A DNA stretch of 64,000 nt from positions 3,114,302 through 3,178,301 of the forward strand of contig CM035809.1 of assembly GCA_020466095.1 (NCBI GenBank), read 5' to 3'. Shown here piece after piece: positions 44,030-54,210 of this stretch. Source of the DNA: Chlorops oryzae (lineage: Eukaryota; Arthropoda; Insecta; Diptera; Chloropidae). A program made the translations under genes and the position numbers. The stretch's first letter is position 1, and the number at the start of each line of letters is the position of its first letter. Below the pieces are notes generated by a model. The model worked only from the letters and a program-made list of their open reading frames with translations, did no database searches and was not told the DNA's origin.

Positions 44030-45458
44030 CACAGTGCTTCGTTCCATAGACAAAAATCCAAAAAAAAAATTGTTTTAATATATTGATGAAATATATATTT
44101 TCGGAAAGATAATAAAACAACTAATAGAATTATAGAAAAATATTAATGGATTGACTCTTTATATCACCACTAGAGGGCGCTCAACTAAGACGATTTTAAG
44201 CAAAACTGCTTTAACAAAAAAATCGCTCAAGTCGATTCACTAAAAATAATGTCAAAAATTTATTTTTTCGTGAAATTACTTCAAACTTAATTTTTTGACT
44301 TCTTCAATATATAAGTAATAAATAAAAAATAAATTTTAAGGCAAAGGGGCTTAATGTCATTTTGGTTTTTTGCTTTGAAAAACACAAACTTTTGGTTGGT
44401 TATTCAAAAATTACAAAACTTTAATGGAGTAAAAAAAAAAAAATACGGAAAAACCGGTATTTTTTTATTCCTATTTTTAATACCTTATATATTCTTCTAA
44501 TAAGATATGAAAAAATCAGACTTCTATCGAACCAACAATTGAGAAAAAAATCATTTTTCCCATAAGCGTTTTTCTTGATTTATGAAACACTTGTTTCAAG
44601 CTGTTTCGCAAGAAATTGCCACAAATACATTTTTTCCTTAATAGACTTTAGGTTTGTTGTTTTAACTTTTCAAATATATGAGAAGTACATTAATAATATG
44701 CTTTTAGGCAAAGGAGCTTAATATCATTTTGCTTTTCTGCTTGAAAAAGGCACAAATTTTTTTTTCATAGTAAAAAATATCGAAACTTTAATGGAGTAAA
44801 AAAAAGAAATACGGAAAAACGGGTATTTTTTTATTCCTATTTTTAGTACCTTATATATTCCTCTAATAAGTTATGAAAAAACCAGACTTTTATCGAACCA
44901 ACAAATAAAGAAAAAGTTAGATTTTAAAAATGTATATTTTCATGATTTATACTAAAGTTTTCTTCGTAAATAAACATTATTAAATGCATGCAAAAAGTAT
45001 GCTTTTCAATATTTATGAAATGTGCAAGCATTTATAAGTCTTTACTTCGTTGTTTTTCGTTGCAATTTTAGAAAAATGTGGCTGATTATTGAGTCTTAAG
45101 TCCTTGCTTTATCTCTCTCGTTTTTTTAACAGAACTGTCTGCGAAAAGACTTAAGACGCGAACGTGAAAACAGTAATAAAAATCTTACGAAATTAATGGA
45201 GGAAATATTATTTTTTGATAAGATCGCATATGTATATACTCTTTCCCCAATTTTTAAGAAATTTTTGGCAAAATATCCATTTTTATAGCCAAAAATAACT
45301 TTGGGTGGTATGGGCGGTGGGTGGTGGGTGGGGTCAATTTTGATGAAACTTAGAAATTTTCTTAATTAAGCCATATTAGGGACTTGTGCCAAATTTCATT
45401 GACCTACGACACTTCTTTCTATTTTTGTCCATCGAATGTATGGGATCGAAGCACTGTG
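44030..45458. mobile_element. Non-autonomous Transib element with RSS-like ends (1.43 kb)
   Basis: Ends CACAGTGCTTCG and CGAAGCACTGTG. Perfect 5-bp duplication CGTCG (44025-44029, 45459-45463), the consensus Transib target. Left: heptamer, 13 bp, ACAAAAATC (8 of 9 matches to ACAAAAACC). Right: heptamer, exactly 23 bp, ACAAAAATA (7 of 9). The element has no ORF; the interior is AT-rich with a ~200-bp duplication. It presumably depended on a transposase in trans; the first seven bases agree with those of the element at 20519-23567, the rest do not. Confidence 0.9.
44336..44900. repeat. Direct duplication inside the Transib MITE
   Basis: 44336-44531 and 44704-44900 are about 85% alike by eye. 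Both run from GGCAAAGG(G/A)GCTTAAT through CTTTAATGGAGTAAAAAA and TTTTTTTATTCCTATTTTTA to TATCGAACCAACAA. Confidence 0.8.
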
Positions 45459-45515
45459 CGTCGCCTCCTCGCCAATAAAAAGAGCAACTCTTCAATGAAG
45501 AATTTTCCTAGTCTA

Positions 45516-46070
45516 ATGCTATGTTCAAACATCAACTTGAATTAAGTAATTCGGCCCCCATTCGTAATTCACAGCCGAATCACATTGTGAATCACATAGT
45601 ACGCCGTACAAAATTTGAAAAGCCGAATTACCTCATCGAACGTACTTCAGTTTGGATTACGATCTGAATTAGGATAAAATCAGTGCCTTCCCTAATCTTT
45701 ATCGGAATTAATCGAAACCGGAAGAATGAATCAGCAAGAAAATAAATACTCTCAGCCGGAAATTATTGCATTCATGACATAAGAGATCAATTAGTGCTCT
45801 TCCAAATGTCGTTCTTGAAAAAATATCATGAAAACAAGAGATGGCTACAACAGACCCTTCTTCTAAAGAAATTTTCATGGTCAAAAATTTTTTTTACTTA
45901 TATTGAGACAGTTTCAATACGTTTGAATTATCGAAATTTCCGACTGGGTTGTTGCTTTTTCACACAACACGTCAAAAACGAATTACAAATCTCTCATCTG
46001 AACGGGTTAATTCGGATTTGTAATTCATGGAGTCAATTAATTAATTCATAATGCCGTCTGAACATGACAT
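45516..46070. mobile_element. MITE of the ATGCTATGTTC family, copy 1
   Basis: Left end ATGCTATGTTCAAACATC, right end GTCTGAACATGACAT; inverted with several mismatches. It shares ATGCTATGTTC and the left flank CTA with the element at 48115. No coding sequence. Confidence 0.6.
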
Positions 46071-47639
46071 AAGCCGGACCATAAAATAATATCGATATCG
46101 GCATATCGGAATTAATTACTCCGACTTTTTTGCGTATCGATGTTTCGAAGACTGATTCCATCGATACGCAAATATCGATACTTTTCAGGAATATCGGGCA
46201 TCGCTAGTGTGCGTGAACATGTGGGTTGCTTTGAAATTTCTTAGTGAAGCACGATTTTGAAGAGTACTCGAATCACTACATTTCTGATTTAGGGTTGTAT
46301 TTGAGAGGTTTGAAAAGATTTAAACCAAAATTTGAGTTTGAACGATAGAATAATGACATTAATTACACAAATATGTATGCACATTTAAATAAAAATAAAG
46401 AGATATCACGAAATCCATGTTGCGCACTGTTACAGCATGCGAATTTATTTAATTGGTTTAGCTAAATTTTTTTCCGAAAACTGATTTGCAATTATTATTA
46501 ATTAATTTTACCCTCTTTTCAAAACGTGTAAAGGGTTTTTAAATCCATTCGTAAATGTACGTTAAGCACGCGTTACAAAATATTTCCTCTAAAAATTTTA
46601 TGTCAGCTTTTATCTGAATTTTCTTCGAATTCACTTCAGATAGAATTTACATATTTTTTACAGCTATAAGACGCTATCCTAGATAACACTAGTAGCTATG
46701 CTATTTGAGAAAAGAAATTATAAAACAACTTTTTTTAACTTTAAACTCCGTTACGCACAGTTACACCATGTGTTATTTGTATTAAAACCTTAAATTCTTT
46801 ACATTCTCTAATTTTTGTATAATCTCTTGGATATATATAATATATAGATATATATAATATTAGTAGTGGGAGCATCTGTTTATGTGAACTTGCGTTTTTC
46901 AAATTATGTATCTCAAAAAGTAACGATATATTTTAATAATTTTTATTTTAAATAAAAGGTAATACCTAGAGGTATTTTTTAAAAATAGCTAGAAAGTGGC
47001 ATAAAAACGGTTAAATACTGAATAAAATTAATTAATTATTTTTTTAATTTTTGTGGAAAATATTTTCTCAGTGTAAAATTAAAAAAAAAAGTTTTTGCAT
47101 TCTCGGTTAAATAAACTATCATCAGCCATTTGTTTTCATCTTTCTGCCATAATTGCTTTTTCAGATATAAAATTTTGAAAAAACATCTTATCAAAAGGGA
47201 TTTTTCAACAATATTTCAACGACACTCCGCAAAAGAAACTTAAAAGTTGGTTCCTAGGGTGTTTTTAGGTTAAACCTAACGAAAAATTAACAAAATTTCA
47301 AAATCCCTTGCAGGGGGTCGCAGTCGGAAATACCCTTTGTGTCAACAAAACACGTACTGAAAAAAAAATTGTAACATGTGCGTAAGCCATCAATTTCGTG
47401 ACGCAAGCGTTACACTACACACGCAGCCACACGCACGATTTTCCCGCAGCTCACGCGCTATTGGAATTCAGGCTTAATTTCTTCCGTATTTTTGCATGAT
47501 AAGCAGAGTGAATAAATGCTTGTTTTGGCATATGTACGTCATACTATTTTTGCGTTTTTTAGTAGTGCGAGCTATTTTCTTGCCAAAAACTATTTTTTGT
47601 GCATATTTCCCATATTTTTGGTTAATATGTAGTACTATT
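46071..47639. other. Mostly featureless; CGATATCG-rich patch at 46090-46210
   Basis: The patch contains several ATCGATA/TATCGATG motifs and ends GATATCGGGCATCGCTA, like the end of a hAT MITE. A similar patch is at 18600-18705. The rest is AT-rich with a (TA)n tract at about 46835-46860. No gene recognised. Confidence 0.4.
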
Positions 47640-48114
47640 TTAAATGTAGGGTGACCAAAATGCTTTCGGTTAAATAAAGGACACCTTATATCGAAAACCA
47701 AAACTACCCCTCGCCAATCGACAAATGTTTTCCATATTCAATGAAAACACTTTTCCACATGTTCTTATTAGGGCGTAGTATTTACTTCCAAAAGTCAAAC
47801 ACGACCTAAGAAAATCTCTTCGAAATACGGAGAAAGAGCAAATTTCTATATATTATATTTTTTTTACTTTTCACGAAATTAATTTTTGTTGTTGTTTTAT
47901 TATCTTCTTAATATAAATAAATTCTTGTTGCATTAAAAATTTAGAAAAGCTATGAGCTTTTCATTGTTGCACCACGAAAACTAAGTTCATAGTGGCAAAT
48001 CGCGCGCACACAGGTGAGTACAAATTTTAAATTAGCTTAGCTAGCCCCCTTCTGTACACCACCCTTCCTTCAAAAGTGGAGGTTTCCCCATAAAATCCAT
48101 TTGCGCGACCTCTA

Positions 48115-48991
48115 ATGCTATGTTCTCACTAGGCCGGGTTAGGGTTATCGGCGAAACCCAGGGTTTCAAATGTCAAAACGCATATAAAAAAAATCATCTA
48201 ACCCGAAAATAAACCCCGGGTTAACATTTAACTCTGAGGTTAGCGCAGAGTTGCATTTGAAATTTTCAGTTACATTTGCTAACACCGAATACAAAAACCG
48301 GGTTTATATTTAATACGGCACTGACAGGGAAGCTGTCCCGTGCAGCAAATGAGAGGTGAAGGATGTGTTTGGAAATGTTAATTTTGATCACAGGTCTTGG
48401 AACATTTTGTGATGCCACTTTCATCATTAGCTCCTTTAATCTATTTTTGTTCCTGCGGTTATTGCAATGGTCTTCTATTATTATTGCTTCCTATAATCCT
48501 TTGGCTTTTTCAGCTTCTTTAAACATTTCTAATAAAGCAAATTCCATTTTTATTTGCAATTTCTCGATGATATAGTAGTGGTATTCAAGCAACAGTGCAA
48601 ATCGCAGTGTGCAATATTTGCACTGCTTTTTTTGTGCGCAATTTGACAAGTGCAAATATTGCACACTGCGTTTGCACTGTTGCTTGAATACCACTAATAT
48701 ATCAGATATACCTTGCGCGTTTTTTATATTTCAAACTCCCAAGCCGGACATTATCGCATGCATGTAATGAAAACAGCGGCCATCTTCTAACAAACTTCAT
48801 TAACAGTAAGGATTAGTAATGCGAGTAGCCGCAGTATCAATTTTCACCACTTCGGAAGTAGTGCAGAAGTAGTCCACTTTCCGGCTGGGTCATATGACTC
48901 TAGTAAACCCTAACTCGCTCAAAGCTGATATGAACGCTTTGAGTTAAAGTATCGGGTTAAGAACTTAACACCTATAGTGAGAACATAGCAT
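48115..48991. mobile_element. MITE of the ATGCTATGTTC family, copy 2
   Basis: Ends ATGCTATGTTCTCACTA and TAGTGAGAACATAGCAT are perfect over 17 bp. Further in are GGGTTA-type repeats (CGGGTTAGGGTTATCG, AACCCGGG). Left flank CTA and right flank AAA do not form a clear duplication. Confidence 0.8.
48578..48694. mobile_element. 117-bp hairpin MITE
   Basis: Arms GTGGTATTCAAGCAACAGTG...GTGTGCAATATTTGCACT and their reverse complement are almost perfect over ~48 bp, with TA at both borders. Innermost of three nested elements. Confidence 0.85.
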
Positions 48992-49479
48992 AAACGTCCT
49001 TCAAAAAATCTGAAAAAATTCTCAAAATCTTTTTAGGCAATTGTCTTTCGAATTCTGTGTGGACATTTTAATATTTAAAAAAAAAAAAATTTCTGACACT
49101 AGTACTTATTAGTAATAAGTTATATACATACACTTGAACGGGGTTTATTAATATCACCAGAAAAATGAATAAAAAAAAGGACAATCAAAGGCCGATTAAT
49201 TACTTTCCCCAAACCGCCAAAAAAAAGGACATGTCATTTTAAAAAAGGACGTTTGGTCACCCTATTAAATGCCTTTTCCTACCTAATTTCCTAAAAAATC
49301 AACACTGTTGAGCTTTTTTCTGCTATTTTTATTTCCGCTTCATTTCTTTCCTTTGTCAATGGCTCTTCTAAGCGCTGTGTCGAATGCTTGCGTATACGTT
49401 CGATCGCGTATTTACGTTTGAGTGTGTTATCAAATTTGGCCTCCTTACCTTTTCAGACGTTGAACGTCCTTTTTCATTA

Positions 49480-49648
49480 GGGGTATTCACAAAGGCGTCG
49501 GAATATAGTAAAGCCGGAAAATCGGAAAATCTTAACTGCTTAAAAAGTTGTGCAAGATGCAAAAAAAAGTTTAACATTTTTTTAATAAGTCGCAATTTTC
49601 CGATTTTCCAACTTTCCAACGTATTTAACACGCCTTTGTGAATACCCC
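49480..49648. mobile_element. MITE with GGGGTATTCACAAAGGCG ends
   Basis: Ends GGGGTATTCACAAAGGCG and CGCCTTTGTGAATACCCC, perfect over 18 bp, TA at both borders (49478-49479, 49649-49650). 169 bp; further interior symmetry around GGAAAATCGGAAAATC. Confidence 0.9.
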
Positions 49649-50089
49649 TATTGTATAAAAACCTTTGAAGCGAGAAACGCCAACATTTTTTGTTTGAAAA
49701 TGTAAAACAACATTTAGTCATTTATTTTAATAAGTCCACTGAATAAAAAATAAGTTTTAACTGCATATTTTTGGGACTATTTTCCTTGTTTTTTCGAGCT
49801 TTTTATAGCGCTTATTTTTGGGTTTTTTCGGGCTTTTTTTACTCACTCTGATGATAAGTTTCGATGAATTTGAAATTTCAATACGCATTGAAAAGAACCA
49901 AAACTTTGATGAATTGCTTTTCTCGATAATGTTAAAAAACTTATTGTTGAGTTCAAGTCCAAAGAGTATTTAAACTATATGTTTGCATATTATATATGTA
50001 TTAAATACTCTTTGCCAAGTCCAACTTGTCCGCAAAAAGTTATTGCATTTGAAGGCTCATTAAATGTCTAATTCCCATTGCCGAACATT

Positions 50090-50960
50090 TTGAGGAACAG
50101 AAACTGTTAGCAGCCTATCAAAATGTTAATACAAAATGTTGCCGGCGTCAAATTTATCATATGACAAACTTATTGCAGAGCTCTGTTAAGAAGATAACTC
50201 CTTTGAGCTCCCGAAAACTTACTTCAGTTAAAAAACTGTTACGTTAGGCTATCTAAACCAACAAGTTGTTGTCCTGTTAAAATTAGCTAAACAGAAACAT
50301 TTAATGAGCAGAGGAATACTGGGAGAGGATGCTGCTAGATTAAATTTTAACAGAACACCGTGTATTGGCAGTCATGTTAAGAAATATCCATCAAATTTTT
50401 AATCAGTTGATATCGCAGCTTGGTCGGAATAAGCAATGCGCGCGAGTTAAAAGGGAATATTCACTTGCTAAGGGAATTCAAGTTCTCAAAAATCTTAACA
50501 GAATCGATTCAAGAAATTGCGCTTTCATAATTGTCGTGTATTGATATTTATTTGAATATATGTATTATTGGCTTCTCTTATTATACTAGTGCAGCAATTA
50601 AGTGTGACTTTCGAATAAAGTTTCCAAAACAACCGTCCAACCAAAGTACAAGTCCGGCGTGAAAATCAAGAAGACTCGAGATAACTGCTTTTGGTGACTG
50701 TGGAGGTTTTCAATTCTTATGAATGATAAAGGCATTAATTGTTAAATTCTAGTGTCCAAACAAACTTAGTGAATGGATAAAAATGTTGGAAATAATGTCG
50801 GAATTATTTGTGAATTGGAAATTGTTAGCGGTCCGAAGTTTTCAACGTCAGTTGAGTGTCTACTAATCCACTTTAACGAGCTTAAGCCGGAGTGAAAGCC
50901 CATTTCTCCAATATCATTGGGGATAAGTATAACTTGAATAATTGAAATGATGACAAGCAA
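50090..50960 (+). repeat. Duplicated segment, copy 1 (degenerate)
   Basis: It aligns by eye with 53230-54200 in interrupted blocks (for example GCTCTGTTAA.., TTTAACAGAA.., TTAGCGGTCC..TTTCA, TTAACGAG(C/G)CTTAA). The part matching the possible first exon at 54014 begins near 50788 (TCGGAATTATTTGTGAATTG) but has stops. An old, local 3.2-kb-apart duplication. Confidence 0.6.
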
Positions 50961-52560
50961 GTTTTGATAGTTAGCATCGATTCTTATCATACCGAAATCT
51001 TGAAATGAAATCTTTTAAAAAAGCAGCATTTATTATATATATATATTATATACATTATTTGATGCCATGATAAATTTATAATTGAAAGATTTTGAGTATA
51101 TGTGAATAAAAAATGGACAGGAAACACTTAAGTAAAAGAAATTCTTGTTGGCCTTTCCTAAAAGACATGCGATTTTCTCCTTTACCGAGAACTCCTCCAT
51201 ACATAAATTACTGCCATGATCTCTTTAATTTAAGAGCAGGAGTATTTGGCTATGCATTAATGTAGGACAAGTTTTCTTGCATTCGCCCAAAATTCTGGCT
51301 CTGAGAAAGTTATATACTAACTGCAAAACTTAGTAATATTTCTACAGATTAAGTTTGTATTGTATTTGCACAATAATTAAGAACACATTGCCAAAATGGG
51401 TAGTAAAAAGAATTTTTTCTACTATCAGCCAGAAAGCTTTGCCACTTTTAAATGGAGCCATATTTCCCAAATATTAAAAGAGTTTTTTTTATATAATAAA
51501 AAAGTTTCTTAAAGAATGAGATACTAAAAAACAACTTCACCCACACCTCCGTTTTTTTTTTTCTGTATCCCGTGGAAGCGCATTTGCAAACGTAAAGACA
51601 TTTTCTTTTATTGCACTCTTAAGGATATAAAATGAAAACGAAAGTCATTGCAGAAATGAGCGCCCCAAGCTGAATGAATGTCTCAGCTGCGTTCGACTTA
51701 TTTAAGTTAATTTAGGCCATATGGAAATATTGTTCCTACAGCGCGTTAGAAATTCCCTTGGGAAATCGCTCAAGGATAATAGCTTAAGAGTTTTTAGAGA
51801 AATGGAAAAAGTTTTACTAAATTACTTAAGCTATAAAATGTTTAAGAAAGTTGAACCTAATTACATGTTTCTATGATAAATTTTTATAAAAAAAAAAATA
51901 AGTATTAAGAGAAAATTAAAGGCATCCAGAGGCAATTTTTGTTGTACATTATGCGTCCCTAAAACCAATTACGCTTCCTTATTAATCGATCAAAATTCAA
52001 CTCAAACTTCAATCACAGGATATCCAAGCACATTAGCAGTATTATAAAAGTGAAGTGCATTGAAATTGATTCATTGTTCGCAAAGGGTCTGGCGGGTTAA
52101 GCAAAGGCATGTGGCATCATGAAAGGAATTTTTAAAATTTTGTTGATTTTTCGATAGGTGACATCTAAAAACACTGTGAAAACTACTTTTCGGATCTTTA
52201 TTTTGAACGGTCCTTGAAATATCCTTGAAAATCCTTTTTTAATAAGCCTTTCTTCAAAAATTTATATCTGAAAAACTAATTAAGATAAGAAGATGAAACA
52301 AACGTTGGCCGATTGCTAATGTAACAGGAAACCCAAAAAATTTTTTTAAAAATTTTTGCACTCAGAAAAACTTTTCCACGAAACTAAATAGTTAAATTTA
52401 ACAATTCTTTTCAGTGTATTTCCAGCTTGACGCCACTCTACAAATTTGTTTTAAAATACCTCTAAGTATTTGATTTCATTTTAAAAAAAGTTTCATTCAA
52501 GTTTCAATGGAGCAACAGTGAGTTATTCAAAAAATTACAAGTGCACATAGATGCTCTAGT
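50961..52560. other. No recognisable features
   Basis: AT-rich DNA including a short (TA)n tract at about 51036-51055. No gene or inverted termini found. Confidence 0.45.
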
Positions 52561-52565
52561 ACTAA

Positions 52566-52745
52566 TCATCATCACAGGTGGCTCTACAACCCTTGTCGGG
52601 TCTTCGCCTGCTGTAGCTTAAGTCTCCAACTTGTCCGGTCCCGTGCGCTCGTTTCCCAGGATCGAGTACCAAGGATTTGCGCATCTTGATCAATTCCATC
52701 AATCTATCGTAGCTTGGGGCGTCCTCTTGATCGGTTTTCTCTGCA
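52566..52745 (-). repeat. Dispersed repeat fragment (LINE/SINE-like tail region)
   Basis: ATCATCATCACAGGTGGCTC followed by TACAACCCTTGTCGGGTCTT and GCCTGCTGTAGCTTAAGTCT resembles a fly repeat I recall that starts in (ATC)n and continues GGCGCTACAACCC. The adjoining 52745-52870 contains GGTACC/CTAGGG motifs like those at 20627. The 99-aa ORF across it is probably not a gene. Confidence 0.4.
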
Positions 52746-53089
52746 TTTAAAAATTTAACATCTCCAGAAACAATTAAGATACAAAGATGAAACAAACGGT
52801 GACTAATTGTTAATTTGGTCAGTCCATTATTAAGGGTACCTCCAGTACTAGGGTCTGTCACAAAAATCCCGAATCTGCCTCAAAATCTGACTTTTTCGCA
52901 ATATTTCAATGAAACTTAGAATTGGAGCGTATATTTAAGCCTCCGATTAGAATCGCAAAAAAAAAAAAAATATGGAAAAGTGGGCATGTCAAAGGGGCGG
53001 TTTTCATAAAGAAATTTAACAAAAGTCGGTATATGGGGCCCCTTATGACCTTAAACACCGCTTGATGTTAAAAAATATTTGAACATGTG

Positions 53090-53140
53090 TGTCTGTGTCG
53101 GGTATTTTATTGTCATAACACCCTTACTTGTTTTTTTTTT
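53090..53140 (-). repeat. Dispersed tag repeat, copy 4 (reverse)
   Basis: Read on the minus strand it is AACAAGTAAGGGTGTTATGA, AATACCCGACACAGACAC, matching the copy at 1925 but lacking the centre of the palindrome. Confidence 0.6.
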
Positions 53141-54013
53141 TTTAATATTATGAACCTACAAAGTGAGTGTCACGGGTGAGACCGTACTCATGGATTCGAC
53201 CGTAAAGAATTTATGTTAATAAAATGCTTCCATTTAAGACAATGTTAGCCGTCGAGACAACTACAGATAATGCGAACGAAGACAAGTTTCCTAACGTGTT
53301 GCTATAAAATGTTGCTAACGGAGTACTGAACAGCGACCAAAGGCTCAAGATAAAAATTTTTAAAAGTATTTTGAACTAGAAATCCGTTATTTTTCCTTAT
53401 GTCATAACAACAGGTTGCCGCTCTGTTAAAGTTCATTTAACAGAAGCCTTTACTGAGCATGTGCGCTTTTCCTGAGAATAATGCTGTTAAATAAAATGTT
53501 ACCAGACGGCCGTCTGTGGGCAGCGAAGTTACGGAATAATCCAATAAATTTCAAGTCAGTTGTTGTTGAAATCGCATCGGAATCAGTTTGAATCCTCGGA
53601 TATAACGGTCATATAACGGCTTTATACAAAGTGCTAAGATTGTTCAATCGTAAAAGGCATAAAAAAAGCAAGTGATTTGATTATTCAAATTAATCGTCGG
53701 GCACAGAAAATTTATGGTGTAATTGCAAATTTGCATAAATTTATGCCCTTTTGACTTCGGGTGGTGCAAAAACAAAGTGCGGTATTTGAATAATGTATGT
53801 GGAGCATATATCTTCTAAATAAAATTATGAATGAGGCACAAAAGCTGAAAGCAAAAAGAGTAATTCAAGATTTGCATTCATTTCATGAGAAGATTTATAT
53901 TTTTCCCAATTAAAAAGTTTTCTGCTCATTAAAGCAAAATTTTTTGGCATAAAAAATTGAAAGCTTGAAAAATGATCTTCGAGTTCAAAGTAATTGAAAA
54001 ACTGTGAATCCAA

Positions 54014-54204
54014 GTGAACAAAATGTCGGAAAGTGTAAACACGGAATTATTAGTGAATTGTACAATTTTAGCGGTCCAGCGGTTTCAGCTTCACACAATC
54101 GTCAACTCATCCAGTTTAACGAGGCTTAACCGGACGGAAGTTGTTGATTTACTCTCAGATATCATTGAGAATAAGGATAATTTGGATAATATTAACGATG
54201 CAAA
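54014..54204 (+). CDS. Possible first coding exon, unknown protein
   Basis: An open frame starts ATG at 54014 (or at 54023, MSESV) and encodes about 63 residues, TELLVNCTILAVQRFQLHTI then LTRLNRTEVVDLLSDIIENK, predicted helical. It ends at a consensus splice donor, AA|GTGAGT, at 54205. A degenerate paralogue lies at about 50765-50950. No downstream exon was identified, so the gene model is incomplete. It could also be a fragment of a decayed gene; function unknown. Confidence 0.35.
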
Positions 54205-54210
54205 GTGAGT

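Larger units (their letters stand above)
43946..45513. mobile_element. Foldback MITE hosting a Transib MITE
   Basis: Ends GACTAGGCAAATTCTTCATT and AATGAAGAATTTTCCTAGTC, flanked by TA on both sides. With the inserted Transib MITE removed it is a ~134-bp near-perfect hairpin. The inverted repeats themselves contain the palindrome CTTCATTGAAG. Confidence 0.8.
47647..49264. mobile_element. DNA element with TAGGGTGACCAAA ends
   Basis: Ends TAGGGTGACCAAAATGC and CGTTTGGTCACCCTA are inverted. TTAAATG lies directly outside both ends (47640-47646, 49265-49271). AAAGGAC motifs recur near both ends. It contains the ATGCTATGTTC MITE, and inside that a hairpin MITE. The superfamily is uncertain. Confidence 0.75.

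Noticed and set aside
52562..52861. 99-aa minus-strand ORF
   Set aside because: It straddles a dispersed repeat fragment and unrelated repeat sequence; no conserved pattern.
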